This document shows positions 37,805 to 46,829 of a stretch of 64,000 nucleotides of DNA, piece by piece (positions within the stretch are counted from its first letter, which is position 1; the number at the start of each line of letters is the position of its first letter). Position numbers and translations under genes: made by a program. The notes under the pieces are model-generated. The model was not told where the DNA came from. It saw nothing but the letters and a program-made list of their open reading frames with translations, and made no database searches. This stretch comes from Oscillospiraceae bacterium (lineage in GTDB: Bacteria; Bacillota; Clostridia; Oscillospirales; Oscillospiraceae): assembly GCA_018385135.1 (NCBI GenBank), contig JAHAWY010000006.1, positions 19,860-83,859 on the forward strand, in the 5' to 3' direction.

Positions 37805-40800
37805 TCATCTTTTTTCAAATCTGTCAAGGTTTGTCAAAACCTCGGCAAGCCGCGATATTTCGATTGGCTTTGAGATATGGTCATTCATGCCGCTTGAGAG
37901 CGCTTTTTTTACGTCCTCTGCAAAGGCATCCGCGCTCATCGCCACAATGGGAATGGTTTTGGCTCTCGGATGGCTGCATTCGCGTATCGCCATCGACGCC
38001 TCATAGCCGTTCATAACAGGCATCTGAATATCCATAAGCACAATGTCAAACTCGTTTTCCTCGCTGTCTCTGAAGGTTTCAAAGCCCTCAAGACCGTTAT
38101 GCGCAAACGTTACTCTTGCCCCGCCCCTTTCCAGAATGCGAGTCGCTACCAGTGCGTTTATCGGGTGATCCTCGACCAGCAAAATGTTAAGCCCGGAGAA
38201 ATCCGTTGAAAGCCGCTTTTGCTCGGGCATACTCTCGTGCTGCTCTATCCCCTTTTCAGCCACGCGGAAGGGAATTTCAACAACGAAGCTTGAGCCTACC
38301 TCCGTGTCACTGTGTACATCTATCGTTCCGCCCATAAGCTCCAGCGTGCTTTTAACGATGGAAAGCCCCAGACCCGTTCCCTCGATGCCTGTGGTGCTGG
38401 CTGTGCCCGTGCGGAAAAACGGCTCGAAAATGTTCTCAAGCTGATCGGGCTGAATGCCGATGCCCGTGTCCGCGACCGTGTATATGTAGCGCTGCAGCTC
38501 CGTGCCGTGTTTGGACTCCGACTCTTGGCAGCTGACCTTTATGCAGCCGCCCTTCGGCGTGAATTTAACAGCGTTGGAAATCAGATTTTCCAGAATTCTG
38601 GTCAGACGCAAAGCGTCGCCTATGCACCTGTCGTGCGTTACATCGATTTCCAGCTCCAGCTTTTGATCCTTTTCCTTTATAAGCGGCGCGGACATTTGAG
38701 CAAGCTTATTGAGTATCCCACTCTGGCTGAAGCGCTCCTCGGCAGTAACAACCTTGCCGCTTTCAATTCGGCTCATCTCAAGGATGTTATTAACGAGAGA
38801 AAGAAGGTGTCCCGATGCGTCGCGTATTGTAGAAAGGCTCTCTCTAACCTGCTCAACATTGTCCGGCTCACCTATTGCAAGCTCGGTCATTCCTGCAATT
38901 ACGTTGAGCGGCGTTCTTATATCGTGGCTCATCGACGAAAGAAACGCCGTTTTTGCCGAGTTTGCTTGGCGCGCAGAGTCAAGTGCCGCTTGCAGCGCGC
39001 TTTTTTGGCGTTCCTGCGCCGCAACAACATCTGTAACGTCGATGCTCGTGAGAAGCACAAGTCCTCCGGTCATTCTGTAGTCGGCGTAGCGGCTCTTTTT
39101 AAGGCGAACAGCGCCGTTTTCATCGTAGCAGCGGAAGGTAAACTCGTAAAATTCCTTCTCCCTGAGTCTTTCTCGGATATTGTCTATGGAGTTGCACTTT
39201 AAAAACAGCTCCTTGTCCTCCGGGTAAACATTAGACTCCGCCGACAGGCGAATCGTGCTGTCGAAATCCACAAAGCCATTGTAGCTTAGATGACCAAAGC
39301 ACTCGTCCCGCTTTTTAAACAGCGTTATTTGTTCCGAGTCAAGGTCGGTGAGGGCAATAATGTCGAAGTCGTAGGCAGATACCGCCTCTATGACCTCCTG
39401 CTCCATCTTCTGGCGCGTAATGTCATTGCTGTAAAAGAAAGCGATTATATTTCCGCTGCCGGGGTTCTCGACAAGGCTCATATTAAGCTCCATCCACTTT
39501 GCCGTACCGTCCTCCGACGCATATCTAACAGTACAGTTAACGGTGTTTTTTCCGGCGTTAAAGCCGGCGAGGAGCCTTTGCCGGTTGAACCTCATCGCGT
39601 ATTCCGTGGAGTATTCCGTCCCGATCATATGGTTGCTTGAATATGCTATGAAATAGTCATAGGACATTCCCTCATATTCGTCCGTGTCTCGCACTGAGGT
39701 TCTAGCGCTCTCCACCCGGTTTTGGGTAAGGTTGAATACAAAGAAATCGTTGGCATGGCTCGCAAGCGCGTCCTGCATCGCAACGATTCCCTTATACTTT
39801 CTTTCAGCCTCAACCTGCGCTGTAATGTCTATCGCCGTGCCGATGGCGCGGCTGGGCTGACCGTTAGAATCGAACAGCGTATGGTAGCGAACAAGCTGCC
39901 AGTGCCACTTTCCGTCCTTTAAAACCATAGGAAGCTTTGCCTCGGCGTACTCCGAGCCTTTTTCCGCTTCATTTAGCAGCCAATTGTATTGCGCCTGATA
40001 GTCAGCCGGAATAAAACCGGTATCGTAAAGAGGCTGAGGATAGTTTTCTATTACCTCTTCCAAGCCGCATTGCTCCTGCGTGGTCTTGCCCAAAACGGCG
40101 CTGTGCTCGTTGATGTCATATTCCCAATAGAGGATATTTGTATCCTCTATAACGGTGTCCAGCCTGCGCAGGCTTAGCTGACGGTCAAGCGCTGCCAGTT
40201 GCACGTCGTTTACATCGCGCATCGCGCCGATAACGCGCACACGCTTGCCTGTCTCATCGCAGATATTATTGACGGAAATCGTCGTCCAGAGATAGCTGCC
40301 GTCGCACATTCGCGCTCTGAGTGTTGTCTCAACAAAGGCGCGCCCTGCCTTGGTGTCTCTGCCAAACTGTTGAAGCAAGGGAAGATCATCCGGGTGGACC
40401 GCGGCGACTGAAATGCGGTTTTCTATGATATCGTTCACCGGCTGTCTGCTTAACACAAAGCGATTATAATCACCGGAGGTGTATGTAGTGCCGTTCTCAA
40501 GATCCCAGTCAAAAACTACAGTGCCTGTGTTTTCAACCATTATGCGGTAACGGTCCTGCTCTTTGTGCAGCACTTCGCTTGCCGCCCTGCGCTCGGTAAT
40601 GTCCTTTGCGTAGCGAATCATGGCGGGTCTGTCCATCCAGTTTATAAAGCGCTCCGTAATAAGCACTACCTTGTTGCCAAACTTAGGCAGCGTCCTTTCA
40701 TCCTCAAGCAGAGGTCTGCCGCTGCAAATACCGCAGCTTTCGCAGGGAGTATCCCTCCCGAAAAGCACCTCGTAGCATTTCTTTCCCTGAACATCCTTTT

Positions 40801-41719
40801 CCGAAAAGCGCAAAAGCTCGCGCATACTGTTGTTGGAATAGTACATTTCAAAGGTTTCCGCATCAACAACATATATTGCGTTGGTGTACTCATCCAGAAT
40901 GCTCCTAAAAAGATTAAACTCCTTGGAAGTGCCCATAAGGACTCCATGCCCCAACAGCTCCCCACTGCTGTTTTGCTCTGTCTGCATGGCGAGAGTAACC
41001 CAAACAAGTGTTCCGTCCTTATGAACGCTTCGGAAGGTCATATCCGCGTTTTTCCCTGAAATAAGGCTTTCTATCAGCGCCGAGCTGTAGCGCTCAAAAT
41101 CATCCGCGCAAACATTGCCCATAGGAGAGCGTTCCAGCAAAGCCTTATATTCATTGCGGCTGTATCCCAAAAGCTCCGGAACGCCGTCGGTGAAGTAAGT
41201 AATTCTCGCCTCGTTGGGCGCTGTCAGCTTATATGTGATAAGACCTCCGGGAACGGCATTGGCAACATTTTTTAGCTCCAGCTCGGACTTTTTAATCTTG
41301 CGATTCGCTTGAGCCTGCTTTTTCCAGTCAAAGAATACCGAACCGTGTATGCCACAGATTTTGTGTATACCGTTCTCCCTGCGGCAGATAAACTCACAGC
41401 GCTGCTCGAAAATAAGCGAATTACCGCGCGCTCTGCGCAGCTTTTGGCTCATCAAAATCTGTGTTATATCCGGCGCCAGACTGCGCTCGTCAAGCAGCTC
41501 ATTTGTTAGCGAAAGCGGCTCTGTGATGTCAACAACGTTGCTGAAAAACACTTCCTTGAATCCGTCCTTGTTTATTATGAGCTTGTCGCTGTCAGCCGCT
41601 CCCAGCCAGCGCACATCATCGCTAAGACACTCAAGCGCAGCATCAAAATCCCTGTCGCAAAAGTATTTAACCGAAAAGTATTCTACCGTTTCTCTGGCTG
41701 TCATCGCTGAATTTTGCAT
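37805..41719 (-). CDS. Soluble hybrid histidine kinase with SnoaL-like and multiple PAS domains
   Basis: 1304 residues with no membrane segment. Order: NTF2/SnoaL-like domain (about 10-135), six PAS-like segments (about 150-260, 270-375, 385-505, 515-635, 645-770, 780-900; the second with CESCGICSG, the fourth ending in GTAIDITAQ), HisKA with SHDIRTPLN (His932), HATPase with NLISNAVKF, DTGIGI and GTGLGLSIVKS (about 1040-1150), and a receiver domain with VEDHPIN and phospho-acceptor Asp1230 in VLMDIQMPVMNGYEA. AAAGGA stands eight bases before ATG at 41719. A downstream regulator is not present nearby, so output is unknown. It has its own promoter. Confidence 0.92.
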   Translation of the reverse strand: MQNSAMTARETVEYFSVKYFCDRDFDAALECLSDDVRWLGAADSDKLIINKDGFKEVFFSNVVDITEPLSLTNELLDERSLAPDITQILMSQKLRRARGNSLIFEQRCEFICRRENGIHKICGIHGSVFFDWKKQAQANRKIKKSELELKNVANAVPGGLITYKLTAPNEARITYFTDGVPELLGYSRNEYKALLERSPMGNVCADDFERYSSALIESLISGKNADMTFRSVHKDGTLVWVTLAMQTEQNSSGELLGHGVLMGTSKEFNLFRSILDEYTNAIYVVDAETFEMYYSNNSMRELLRFSEKDVQGKKCYEVLFGRDTPCESCGICSGRPLLEDERTLPKFGNKVVLITERFINWMDRPAMIRYAKDITERRAASEVLHKEQDRYRIMVENTGTVVFDWDLENGTTYTSGDYNRFVLSRQPVNDIIENRISVAAVHPDDLPLLQQFGRDTKAGRAFVETTLRARMCDGSYLWTTISVNNICDETGKRVRVIGAMRDVNDVQLAALDRQLSLRRLDTVIEDTNILYWEYDINEHSAVLGKTTQEQCGLEEVIENYPQPLYDTGFIPADYQAQYNWLLNEAEKGSEYAEAKLPMVLKDGKWHWQLVRYHTLFDSNGQPSRAIGTAIDITAQVEAERKYKGIVAMQDALASHANDFFVFNLTQNRVESARTSVRDTDEYEGMSYDYFIAYSSNHMIGTEYSTEYAMRFNRQRLLAGFNAGKNTVNCTVRYASEDGTAKWMELNMSLVENPGSGNIIAFFYSNDITRQKMEQEVIEAVSAYDFDIIALTDLDSEQITLFKKRDECFGHLSYNGFVDFDSTIRLSAESNVYPEDKELFLKCNSIDNIRERLREKEFYEFTFRCYDENGAVRLKKSRYADYRMTGGLVLLTSIDVTDVVAAQERQKSALQAALDSARQANSAKTAFLSSMSHDIRTPLNVIAGMTELAIGEPDNVEQVRESLSTIRDASGHLLSLVNNILEMSRIESGKVVTAEERFSQSGILNKLAQMSAPLIKEKDQKLELEIDVTHDRCIGDALRLTRILENLISNAVKFTPKGGCIKVSCQESESKHGTELQRYIYTVADTGIGIQPDQLENIFEPFFRTGTASTTGIEGTGLGLSIVKSTLELMGGTIDVHSDTEVGSSFVVEIPFRVAEKGIEQHESMPEQKRLSTDFSGLNILLVEDHPINALVATRILERGGARVTFAHNGLEGFETFRDSEENEFDIVLMDIQMPVMNGYEASMAIRECSHPRAKTIPIVAMSADAFAEDVKKALSSGMNDHISKPIEISRLAEVLTNLDRFEKR

Positions 41720-41774
41720 GACTTTTTCCTTTCGCTCATATAGCTATCCTTGTTTAGAGACTAACCTATCAGAA

Positions 41775-41803
41775 ATTCTATCACTTTTTGGGGAAGCAAG
41801 CAA
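41775..41803 (-). promoter_or_regulatory. Promoter for the hybrid kinase gene
   Basis: TTGCTT (41798-41803), 17 bases, TAGAAT (41775-41780) on the minus strand. Confidence 0.6.
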
Positions 41804-41899
41804 TAAAAAACGGCTAATATCGGTTAAATTGTGGCAGTTGAACAAAAACCATCTCATCTTCAATCGAGCAAGGCGTTTTTCTTTCCCTTGTCGGGGTAA

Positions 41900-41928
41900 T
41901 TGCCAAAGTCAGGCGTTTTTGCTATAAT
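41900..41928 (+). promoter_or_regulatory. Promoter for the TRM11-like methylase gene
   Basis: TTGCCA (41900-41905), 17 bases, TATAAT (41923-41928). Confidence 0.7.
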
Positions 41929-41961
41929 CACAGCGAAATAAAACTAATCGGGGGCAGGCTT

Positions 41962-43011
41962 ATGCCAAAATATGCAATTCTCTCAAATCCCGGACATAAC
42001 AGGGTTTATTTTGAAGCGTCAAAGGAGCTTTCCCTTTCGGAGCTTTCTCTGGCGCTGGATAAGCTCGGCTGCGATTATACCGAGCCAAAGGGCGAGGAGC
42101 TTGGCGGAATTTTTTATGTTTGCTTTTCCACCGTATCGGCGCTTTCGGATGAGATGCTGGCAGCGCTTGCGCGGCTTTCCTTTGTTTATGCCGTTTTCGA
42201 GCTTGTGGGCGAGGGGGATAGGCTGCTTTTATCTCCCGTCCCTCTGCCGGAGGTGCTTTATATGGACGGCGGTCTAAGCTCCATTCTCAAATACTCCGGC
42301 AAAACCAACGAGCTTTTCACGCGCCTTATGATAAACGCGGCTCTGCTCTCAAGCGATTTTTCCACGAAGGAAATTCGCCTGCTTGACCCCATCGCCGGCA
42401 AGGGGACAACGCTTTTTGAGGCTCTTTCTCTCGGCTTTGACGCCTATGGCGCGGAGCTTTCCGAAAAGTCGGTGACGGACGGCTTTAACTACCTAAAAAA
42501 GTTTTTGGAAACCGAAAAATTCAAGCATACGACCTCCACGGAAAAAATAAACTTGCAGGAAAAGGGGCTTTCCGCCAAACGCTATTGCGCGGATATCGCT
42601 CGAAGCAAGGCGGAGCAAAAGGCGGGCGACACACGTCATTTTGAGCTGGTGGCGGGCAACTCCATGTATGCAGACAGATATTTTAAGAAAAACAGCTTTC
42701 ACCTGATCGTTGGTGATCTGCCCTACGGCGTGCAGCACGGCAATGTTGGCGCGGCGAAAAGCGGCGGCTCTCTCACGCGCAGCCCCAAGGAGCTGATTTC
42801 TTCCTGCGGCGGCGCGTGGTACAAGGTTTTAAAGCCCGGCGGAGCGCTGGCGCTTTCGTGGAACAGCTTCGTATATCCGCGCGAGCAATTCGCCGCGCAG
42901 CTTGCCTCCCTTGGCTTCGAGGTAATGTCCGGCGGTTTGTATGAACGCTTTGAGCATCGTGTTGACCAGGCTATACGGCGCGACCTTATCATCGCCAAAA
43001 AGCCTAAATGA
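41962..43011 (+). CDS. TRM11/UPF0020-like RNA N-methyltransferase
   Basis: 349 residues. The C-terminal Rossmann domain has the SAM motif LLDPIAGKGTTLFEALSLG near residue 140 and the catalytic DLPYGVQHG near 252, where the D/N-PPY-type motif of N2-guanine methylases normally lies. The N-terminal part (about 1-110) resembles a THUMP-like RNA-binding region. GGGGG lies upstream of ATG at 41962. It probably methylates guanine in tRNA or rRNA; the exact site is not known. Ends at a bidirectional terminator. Confidence 0.82.
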   Translation: MPKYAILSNPGHNRVYFEASKELSLSELSLALDKLGCDYTEPKGEELGGIFYVCFSTVSALSDEMLAALARLSFVYAVFELVGEGDRLLLSPVPLPEVLYMDGGLSSILKYSGKTNELFTRLMINAALLSSDFSTKEIRLLDPIAGKGTTLFEALSLGFDAYGAELSEKSVTDGFNYLKKFLETEKFKHTTSTEKINLQEKGLSAKRYCADIARSKAEQKAGDTRHFELVAGNSMYADRYFKKNSFHLIVGDLPYGVQHGNVGAAKSGGSLTRSPKELISSCGGAWYKVLKPGGALALSWNSFVYPREQFAAQLASLGFEVMSGGLYERFEHRVDQAIRRDLIIAKKPK

Positions 43012-43032
43012 GCATAAGCTGCTACAATATAA

Positions 43033-43066
43033 AAAAAGCACGACCAAATAAACGGTCGTGCTTTTT
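43033..43066. terminator. Bidirectional terminator between methylase and PHP genes
   Basis: AAAAAGCACGACC pairs with GGTCGTGCTTTTT, loop of 8, with T-runs on both strands. Confidence 0.9.
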
Positions 43067-43075
43067 ATATACACT

Positions 43076-43789
43076 TTATTCGCAGAGCGCTTTTTTAAGA
43101 GCATCAAAGCTCGGCTCTGCAAGCTCCAGAAAATGCTCGCGCTCGGCGATATTGCCAAGCTGGTGCGCGTCGGAGCTTGTTACGATTTTGCGCTCGCGTC
43201 GGTATGCGGCATTTTCCGAGGATGAGAAAAAGCTATCCGGTCGGTAGACCTCCAGCGTTTTGAAATTCGGTCTATCAGGCAGCATACCGAAATTTGAAAG
43301 GACACTGTTTGTCCCCCTGTCGATATGGGCGGGATAGCAAAATCCACCGTAACGCGCGGCAAAGCTCGGAAGCTCGTCATAGGAAAGGCTCGTCGCGTTG
43401 GAAAGCAATATCGGCAGTCTGTCTAAAACCCGCTCGTTTTCATCCATCACAAGCTGCTCTCCGAAAAACTTCGGATTGTTTTCAACAGGCGGCAGCAGCT
43501 CATACAGCTCCCTACCCGCGCGCTCGGCGCTCTCTGCATCGGGAAAAAGGCAGACAACGTGGATCTCCTCCGCCGTTGTAACCTCTATTCCCGCGATCAC
43601 CTCAAGGGGCAGCTCCTCTGCCGCGCGCATAACGGCAGCGGCATTGAGCGCCGTGTTGTGGTCTGTTACGGCAATGAGATCAAGCCCCTTTATGTACGCC
43701 ATGTTGGCGATATTCGGAGGTGTCATAAGCTCGTCCCCGCAAGGTGAAAGGCAGGTATGTATATGCAGGTCGTAGGCAAATTGCGGCAT
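43076..43789 (-). CDS. PHP-domain metal-dependent phosphoesterase
   Basis: 237 residues. The histidine motif HIHTCLSPCG near residue 9, AVTDHNT near 40, GIEVTT near 66, YPAHIDR near 152 and SSDAHQLGN near 202 give a full PHP metal site, so it should be an active phosphoesterase. It is the last gene of the sensor operon (28 bases after a DRTGG gene). PHP genes in this position beside [FeFe]-hydrogenase genes recur in Clostridia; the substrate is unknown. GAGGAGGGCGGGCT precedes the ATG at 43789. Confidence 0.88.
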   Translation of the reverse strand: MPQFAYDLHIHTCLSPCGDELMTPPNIANMAYIKGLDLIAVTDHNTALNAAAVMRAAEELPLEVIAGIEVTTAEEIHVVCLFPDAESAERAGRELYELLPPVENNPKFFGEQLVMDENERVLDRLPILLSNATSLSYDELPSFAARYGGFCYPAHIDRGTNSVLSNFGMLPDRPNFKTLEVYRPDSFFSSSENAAYRRERKIVTSSDAHQLGNIAEREHFLELAEPSFDALKKALCE

Positions 43790-43817
43790 AGCCCGCCCTC
43801 CTCTCGGATTTTAGTCT

Positions 43818-44153
43818 TTACGCCAGCCCCAGTGCTCTCGCCGCGGCAAGCGACGCCTCAAAAATCGGCATATCGGTGCGCAGAACGGTGATATCGCCTT
43901 TTTCAGCGCCCGCTCTTGTCTCATCATCCATGCTCACGCCCTCGGCGAGAACAACGCAGGCGCATTCGGTCAAGGATGCCACCGCCATGGCGTTCACATT
44001 GCCCATGATAGTGACCCACAGGCATCCGACCGGGGCACGGCTCATAACTATGGATAGCAGATCGCCGCAGTAGATGCCGCCGGAAATCTCATTGTCTCCG
44101 CAGCCAAAGGCAAGCTCCCAGCCCAGCTTATCGCAAAGCTCCTTGGTTTTCAT
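43818..44153 (-). CDS. DRTGG-domain protein, copy 2
   Basis: 111 residues forming a single DRTGG-like domain (CGDNEISGGIYCGDLLSIVM, GCLWVTIMGNVNAMAVASL), the ligand-binding fold found at the N-terminus of HPr kinase and some CBS-pyrophosphatases. ATG at 44153, with GGGGGAGGGC upstream, is one base after the stop of the H-cluster gene. A paralogue opens the same operon. The role is probably nucleotide or small-ligand sensing; not proven. Confidence 0.8.
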   Translation of the reverse strand: MKTKELCDKLGWELAFGCGDNEISGGIYCGDLLSIVMSRAPVGCLWVTIMGNVNAMAVASLTECACVVLAEGVSMDDETRAGAEKGDITVLRTDMPIFEASLAAARALGLA

Positions 44154-44154
44154 A

Positions 44155-45468
44155 TCAGCCCTCCCCCTTTTCGCGGCTTTCAAGCTTCAGCGACAGCATA
44201 CTTGAGCGCACAGCGTCCACCTTATCCTTGAGAAGATAAATGCACAAATCCTCGGTGGCATAGCCGCGAACTATATCCTCAGCCAGAGCGCGGCAGGAGG
44301 GTGAGCCGCAGGAGCCGCAGTCAAGCCCATAGAGCTTAGATTCGATTTTTTCGAGCTTGCGCATCATCCTCATCGCCTCAAACGGGTCGCCGGAGAGACT
44401 GAGGGTTTTAAGAGGCTTTATGTCCTTTGTCCAAAGAAGCTCCTTGGGAATGCTGCCGCTTTTTATGTTGTTGCAGGAGACGGGCAGATATGCCCAGAGG
44501 TGCTTGAGCCTTGTTACAACGACATATGGGTTTTCAACATTCAGAACACCGCCCACGCAGCCCGCGGGACAGGCATTAAGCTCAACGAAATCCTGGTCGG
44601 CGAGCTTATTGTCCTCCATCTCCTCAAGAACGTTGATCACGTTTTCAATTCCGTCCGCGGCAAGATAGCTGGTGGCGAGCGTTGCTCCCGCCTCACCGCC
44701 GCTGTTGCCCCATGAAAGCCCCGTGCGTCCCGTTTGAGCCGTATCGGCATCGCCCTTCCAATTTTTGGCGAGCTTATTCATAGCCGAAAGCAGAACAGGG
44801 TAAACTTCCGCTGACGAAACCGCGAGGTCAACATCGCTTTTGTCGATGCCGAAGGGATTTTTGATTGCCGTGACCTTCGCCGGGCAGGGCGTTATGAACA
44901 CTATCCCTATTTCCTCCGGTTTTAAGCCACTGTTCCTGACCGCCTGTTCGCGCGCAAGCTTTGCCGCGACCTCCATCGGCGAGGAGATCGGCAAAACATT
45001 CTCCAGCAGGTTAGGAAAGCGGATTTTGATAAGCCGCAGAACAGCCGGGCACGCCGAGGAAATAACGGGCTTTTTAAGCTTACCGCGCTCAAGCATCATG
45101 CGTGTTGCGGAGGAAACAAGCTCCGCTGCTGCCGCGACCTCAAAAACCTCGTCAAAGCCCAAAGCCAGCAGCCCCGCTCTAATAAGCTCCAAATCCTCTT
45201 GGTTTTTATACTGCCCAAAAAGGGACGGCGGCGGCAGCGCCACCTTATATTTAAAGCCTTTTATCGCCGCAAGCGGGTCTGTCACCGCGTGCTTTGCGTG
45301 GTGTGGGCATACTCTTATACATTCTCCGCAGTCGATGCAGCGCTCCTTTGTTATCTGCGCCTTGCCGTTCCTCACGCGAATTGCCTCTGTTGGGCAGCGC
45401 TTGACACAGGTTATGCAGCCGCGACAGGATTCTGTATCCAATGTCACGGAGTGAAAGTACTCTGCCAT
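44155..45468 (-). CDS. [FeFe]-hydrogenase-like sensor protein with H-cluster domain (group C/D type)
   Basis: 437 residues: two [4Fe-4S] ferredoxin motifs (CRGCITCVKRCPTEAI, CIDCGECIRVCPHHA), the H-cluster domain, then a C-terminal four-cysteine FeS domain (CGSCGSPSCRALAEDIV). The three H-cluster loops read SSACP (L1), TPCPAK (L2) and ACPAGCVGG (L3): the cluster-ligand cysteines are kept, but the proton-transfer cysteine of L1 is alanine. That change is typical of putative sensory hydrogenases rather than turnover enzymes. It lacks the PAS domain of HydS. GGAGGCGTCAC precedes ATG at 45468. Located between an RsbW-like ATPase and a DRTGG gene. Confidence 0.85.
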   Translation of the reverse strand: MAEYFHSVTLDTESCRGCITCVKRCPTEAIRVRNGKAQITKERCIDCGECIRVCPHHAKHAVTDPLAAIKGFKYKVALPPPSLFGQYKNQEDLELIRAGLLALGFDEVFEVAAAAELVSSATRMMLERGKLKKPVISSACPAVLRLIKIRFPNLLENVLPISSPMEVAAKLAREQAVRNSGLKPEEIGIVFITPCPAKVTAIKNPFGIDKSDVDLAVSSAEVYPVLLSAMNKLAKNWKGDADTAQTGRTGLSWGNSGGEAGATLATSYLAADGIENVINVLEEMEDNKLADQDFVELNACPAGCVGGVLNVENPYVVVTRLKHLWAYLPVSCNNIKSGSIPKELLWTKDIKPLKTLSLSGDPFEAMRMMRKLEKIESKLYGLDCGSCGSPSCRALAEDIVRGYATEDLCIYLLKDKVDAVRSSMLSLKLESREKGEG

Positions 45469-45493
45469 GTGACGCCTCCGTATGTAAGTATTT

Positions 45494-45928
45494 CTATTTG
45501 CCGGAAAGAAAAACTGTCAGCCTGACGGTAGTGCCCTTGCCGACCTCGCTGTCAATAAGCAGCTCGTCGGCGTATTTTTTCATATTGGGCAGACCCATAC
45601 CCGCGCCGAAGCCCAGCCCTCGCACCTGCTCGGAGGCTGTTGACCAGCCCTCCTGCATGGCAAGGTCTATGTCCGGTATTCCCGGACCGTGGTCTGTCAA
45701 AACAGCGGCGATCTGCTCGGCATCTATGAATACGTCTATTTCGCCGCCTCCGCCGTGTATAACCATATTTATCTCTCCCTCATAAAGGGAAATCGCCATT
45801 TTCCTTACTATCCGCGGGTCAAAGCCCAATTGCTTCAAGGTTTTTTTAACCGCGCTGGACGCCGTTCCCGCCTGTGTGAAATCGTCTCCGGAAACGACAA
45901 AGTGATAGTGGAGAGTGTTTTCGCTCAT
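45494..45928 (-). CDS. RsbW/SpoIIAB-like ATP-binding protein (anti-sigma kinase fold)
   Basis: 144 residues of a lone GHKL ATPase domain: N-box SLYEGEINMVIHG, G1 DHGPGIPD, G2 GFGAGMGLPNMKKYAD. There is no phospho-accepting histidine domain. Family relatives phosphorylate anti-anti-sigma proteins on serine or threonine. The start ATG at 45928 overlaps the stop of the first DRTGG gene. No STAS-type partner is encoded in the window. It may transmit the redox signal read by the H-cluster protein. Confidence 0.83.
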   Translation of the reverse strand: MSENTLHYHFVVSGDDFTQAGTASSAVKKTLKQLGFDPRIVRKMAISLYEGEINMVIHGGGGEIDVFIDAEQIAAVLTDHGPGIPDIDLAMQEGWSTASEQVRGLGFGAGMGLPNMKKYADELLIDSEVGKGTTVRLTVFLSGK

Positions 45929-46278
45929 TTTACTGACATACCTCCGTTCAGTCCGGCTTTATAAAGCAGTCCGCAGGCAGTGAACATACGGTGACTTGAG
46001 CACATAACTGCAATGCCGCTTTCCTTGGCACATTCAATAATGGTTTCGTCCGGTCTTTTGCCGCGAACAAACACGACACAGACCATATCCATCATAGCCG
46101 CCGTTCTTATAGCCTGCTGGTTTAACAAACCCGTGATCAGCACCGCCTGGTTTTTGACATAGGCAAGCACATCACTCATCATGTCGCTGCCGCAGGCGGC
46201 ATGAACTTCGGTTTCGAGCAGATCCTCTCCACAAATCAACTCGGCGTCGAGTGTCGATAATACTTCTCTAAGCAGCAT
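45925..46278 (-). CDS. DRTGG-domain protein, copy 1
   Basis: 117 residues, a single DRTGG-type domain (GSDMMSDVLAYVKNQAVLIT, ECAKESGIAVMCSSHRMF). First gene of the reverse sensor operon, with GGAGG eight bases before ATG at 46278 and an ATGA overlap into the RsbW-like gene. Paralogous to 43818-44153. Likely senses a nucleotide or similar ligand. Confidence 0.8.
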   Translation of the reverse strand: MLLREVLSTLDAELICGEDLLETEVHAACGSDMMSDVLAYVKNQAVLITGLLNQQAIRTAAMMDMVCVVFVRGKRPDETIIECAKESGIAVMCSSHRMFTACGLLYKAGLNGGMSVK

Positions 46279-46316
46279 ATTTTAACCTCCGTTTTTATCA
46301 AAATGTGACAAAAAGT

Positions 46317-46354
46317 TTGTTAAACAATAAATATGATTGTTAATCGCTAAATTT
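46317..46354. promoter_or_regulatory. Two Rex-like TTGTTAA half-sites, 20 bases apart
   Basis: TTGTTAAACAA (46317-46327, an 11-base palindrome) and TTGTTAATCGCTAAATTT (46337-46354) lie 40-75 bases before the reverse operon. Clostridial Rex binds TTGTTAA-N4-TTAACAA; only one half of each site matches fully. Binding by Rex would link the sensor operon to the NADH/NAD ratio. Confidence 0.35.
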
Positions 46355-46506
46355 ATTGCCTTATCGCTTTAAACCGTGTAAAATTGAAAACACATCGACA
46401 GAATTCTTCGTGAATCTTAATAAACTGCTGCAACACCCTAATGCCGCGCACCATTTGCACCAAACGCGTAGCTGCCATGCAAAAAGATTATACATGAACA
46501 AAAATC

Positions 46507-46566
46507 ATTTCACAATATAATCTCTGTTTTCACAATGTAATCTAAGATTTCACAATCTGTCTTATA
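46507..46566. repeat. Three direct repeats of 20 bases (TTTCACAAT core)
   Basis: ATTTCACAATATAATCTCTG, TTTTCACAATGTAATCTAAG and ATTTCACAATCTGTCTTATA follow each other without gaps in the 551-base region between the divergent hydrogenase operons. The first two agree at 16 of 20 positions, and TTTCACAAT is identical in all three. A 20-base period places the sites on about the same DNA face. No gene was found in 46.28-46.83 kb. Confidence 0.7.
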
Positions 46567-46829
46567 TTTTGCAAATCAGGTTCAAAAGACGGATGCCGAG
46601 CAAATTTTTCACTCCGCGCCGCTTTTTTCTTCCTATTAGTGATTATACCACAGCATATTTTACAACACAATCACAGTATTTTATATAGTACGCTCATTAA
46701 AAAGTTATAGCAAATCTTCAAAGAATGTGATAAAATTAACAAGATATCATAAATAGCGCAATTCATCTTGCGATATTATAGACGCTGCTTGCAGCATACA
46801 TCAGACTTTTTTTATGGAGGGAAGCATAA

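Noticed and set aside
46507-46566. CRISPR array
   Set aside because: Three 20-base direct repeats are contiguous with no spacers, so they are not a CRISPR array.
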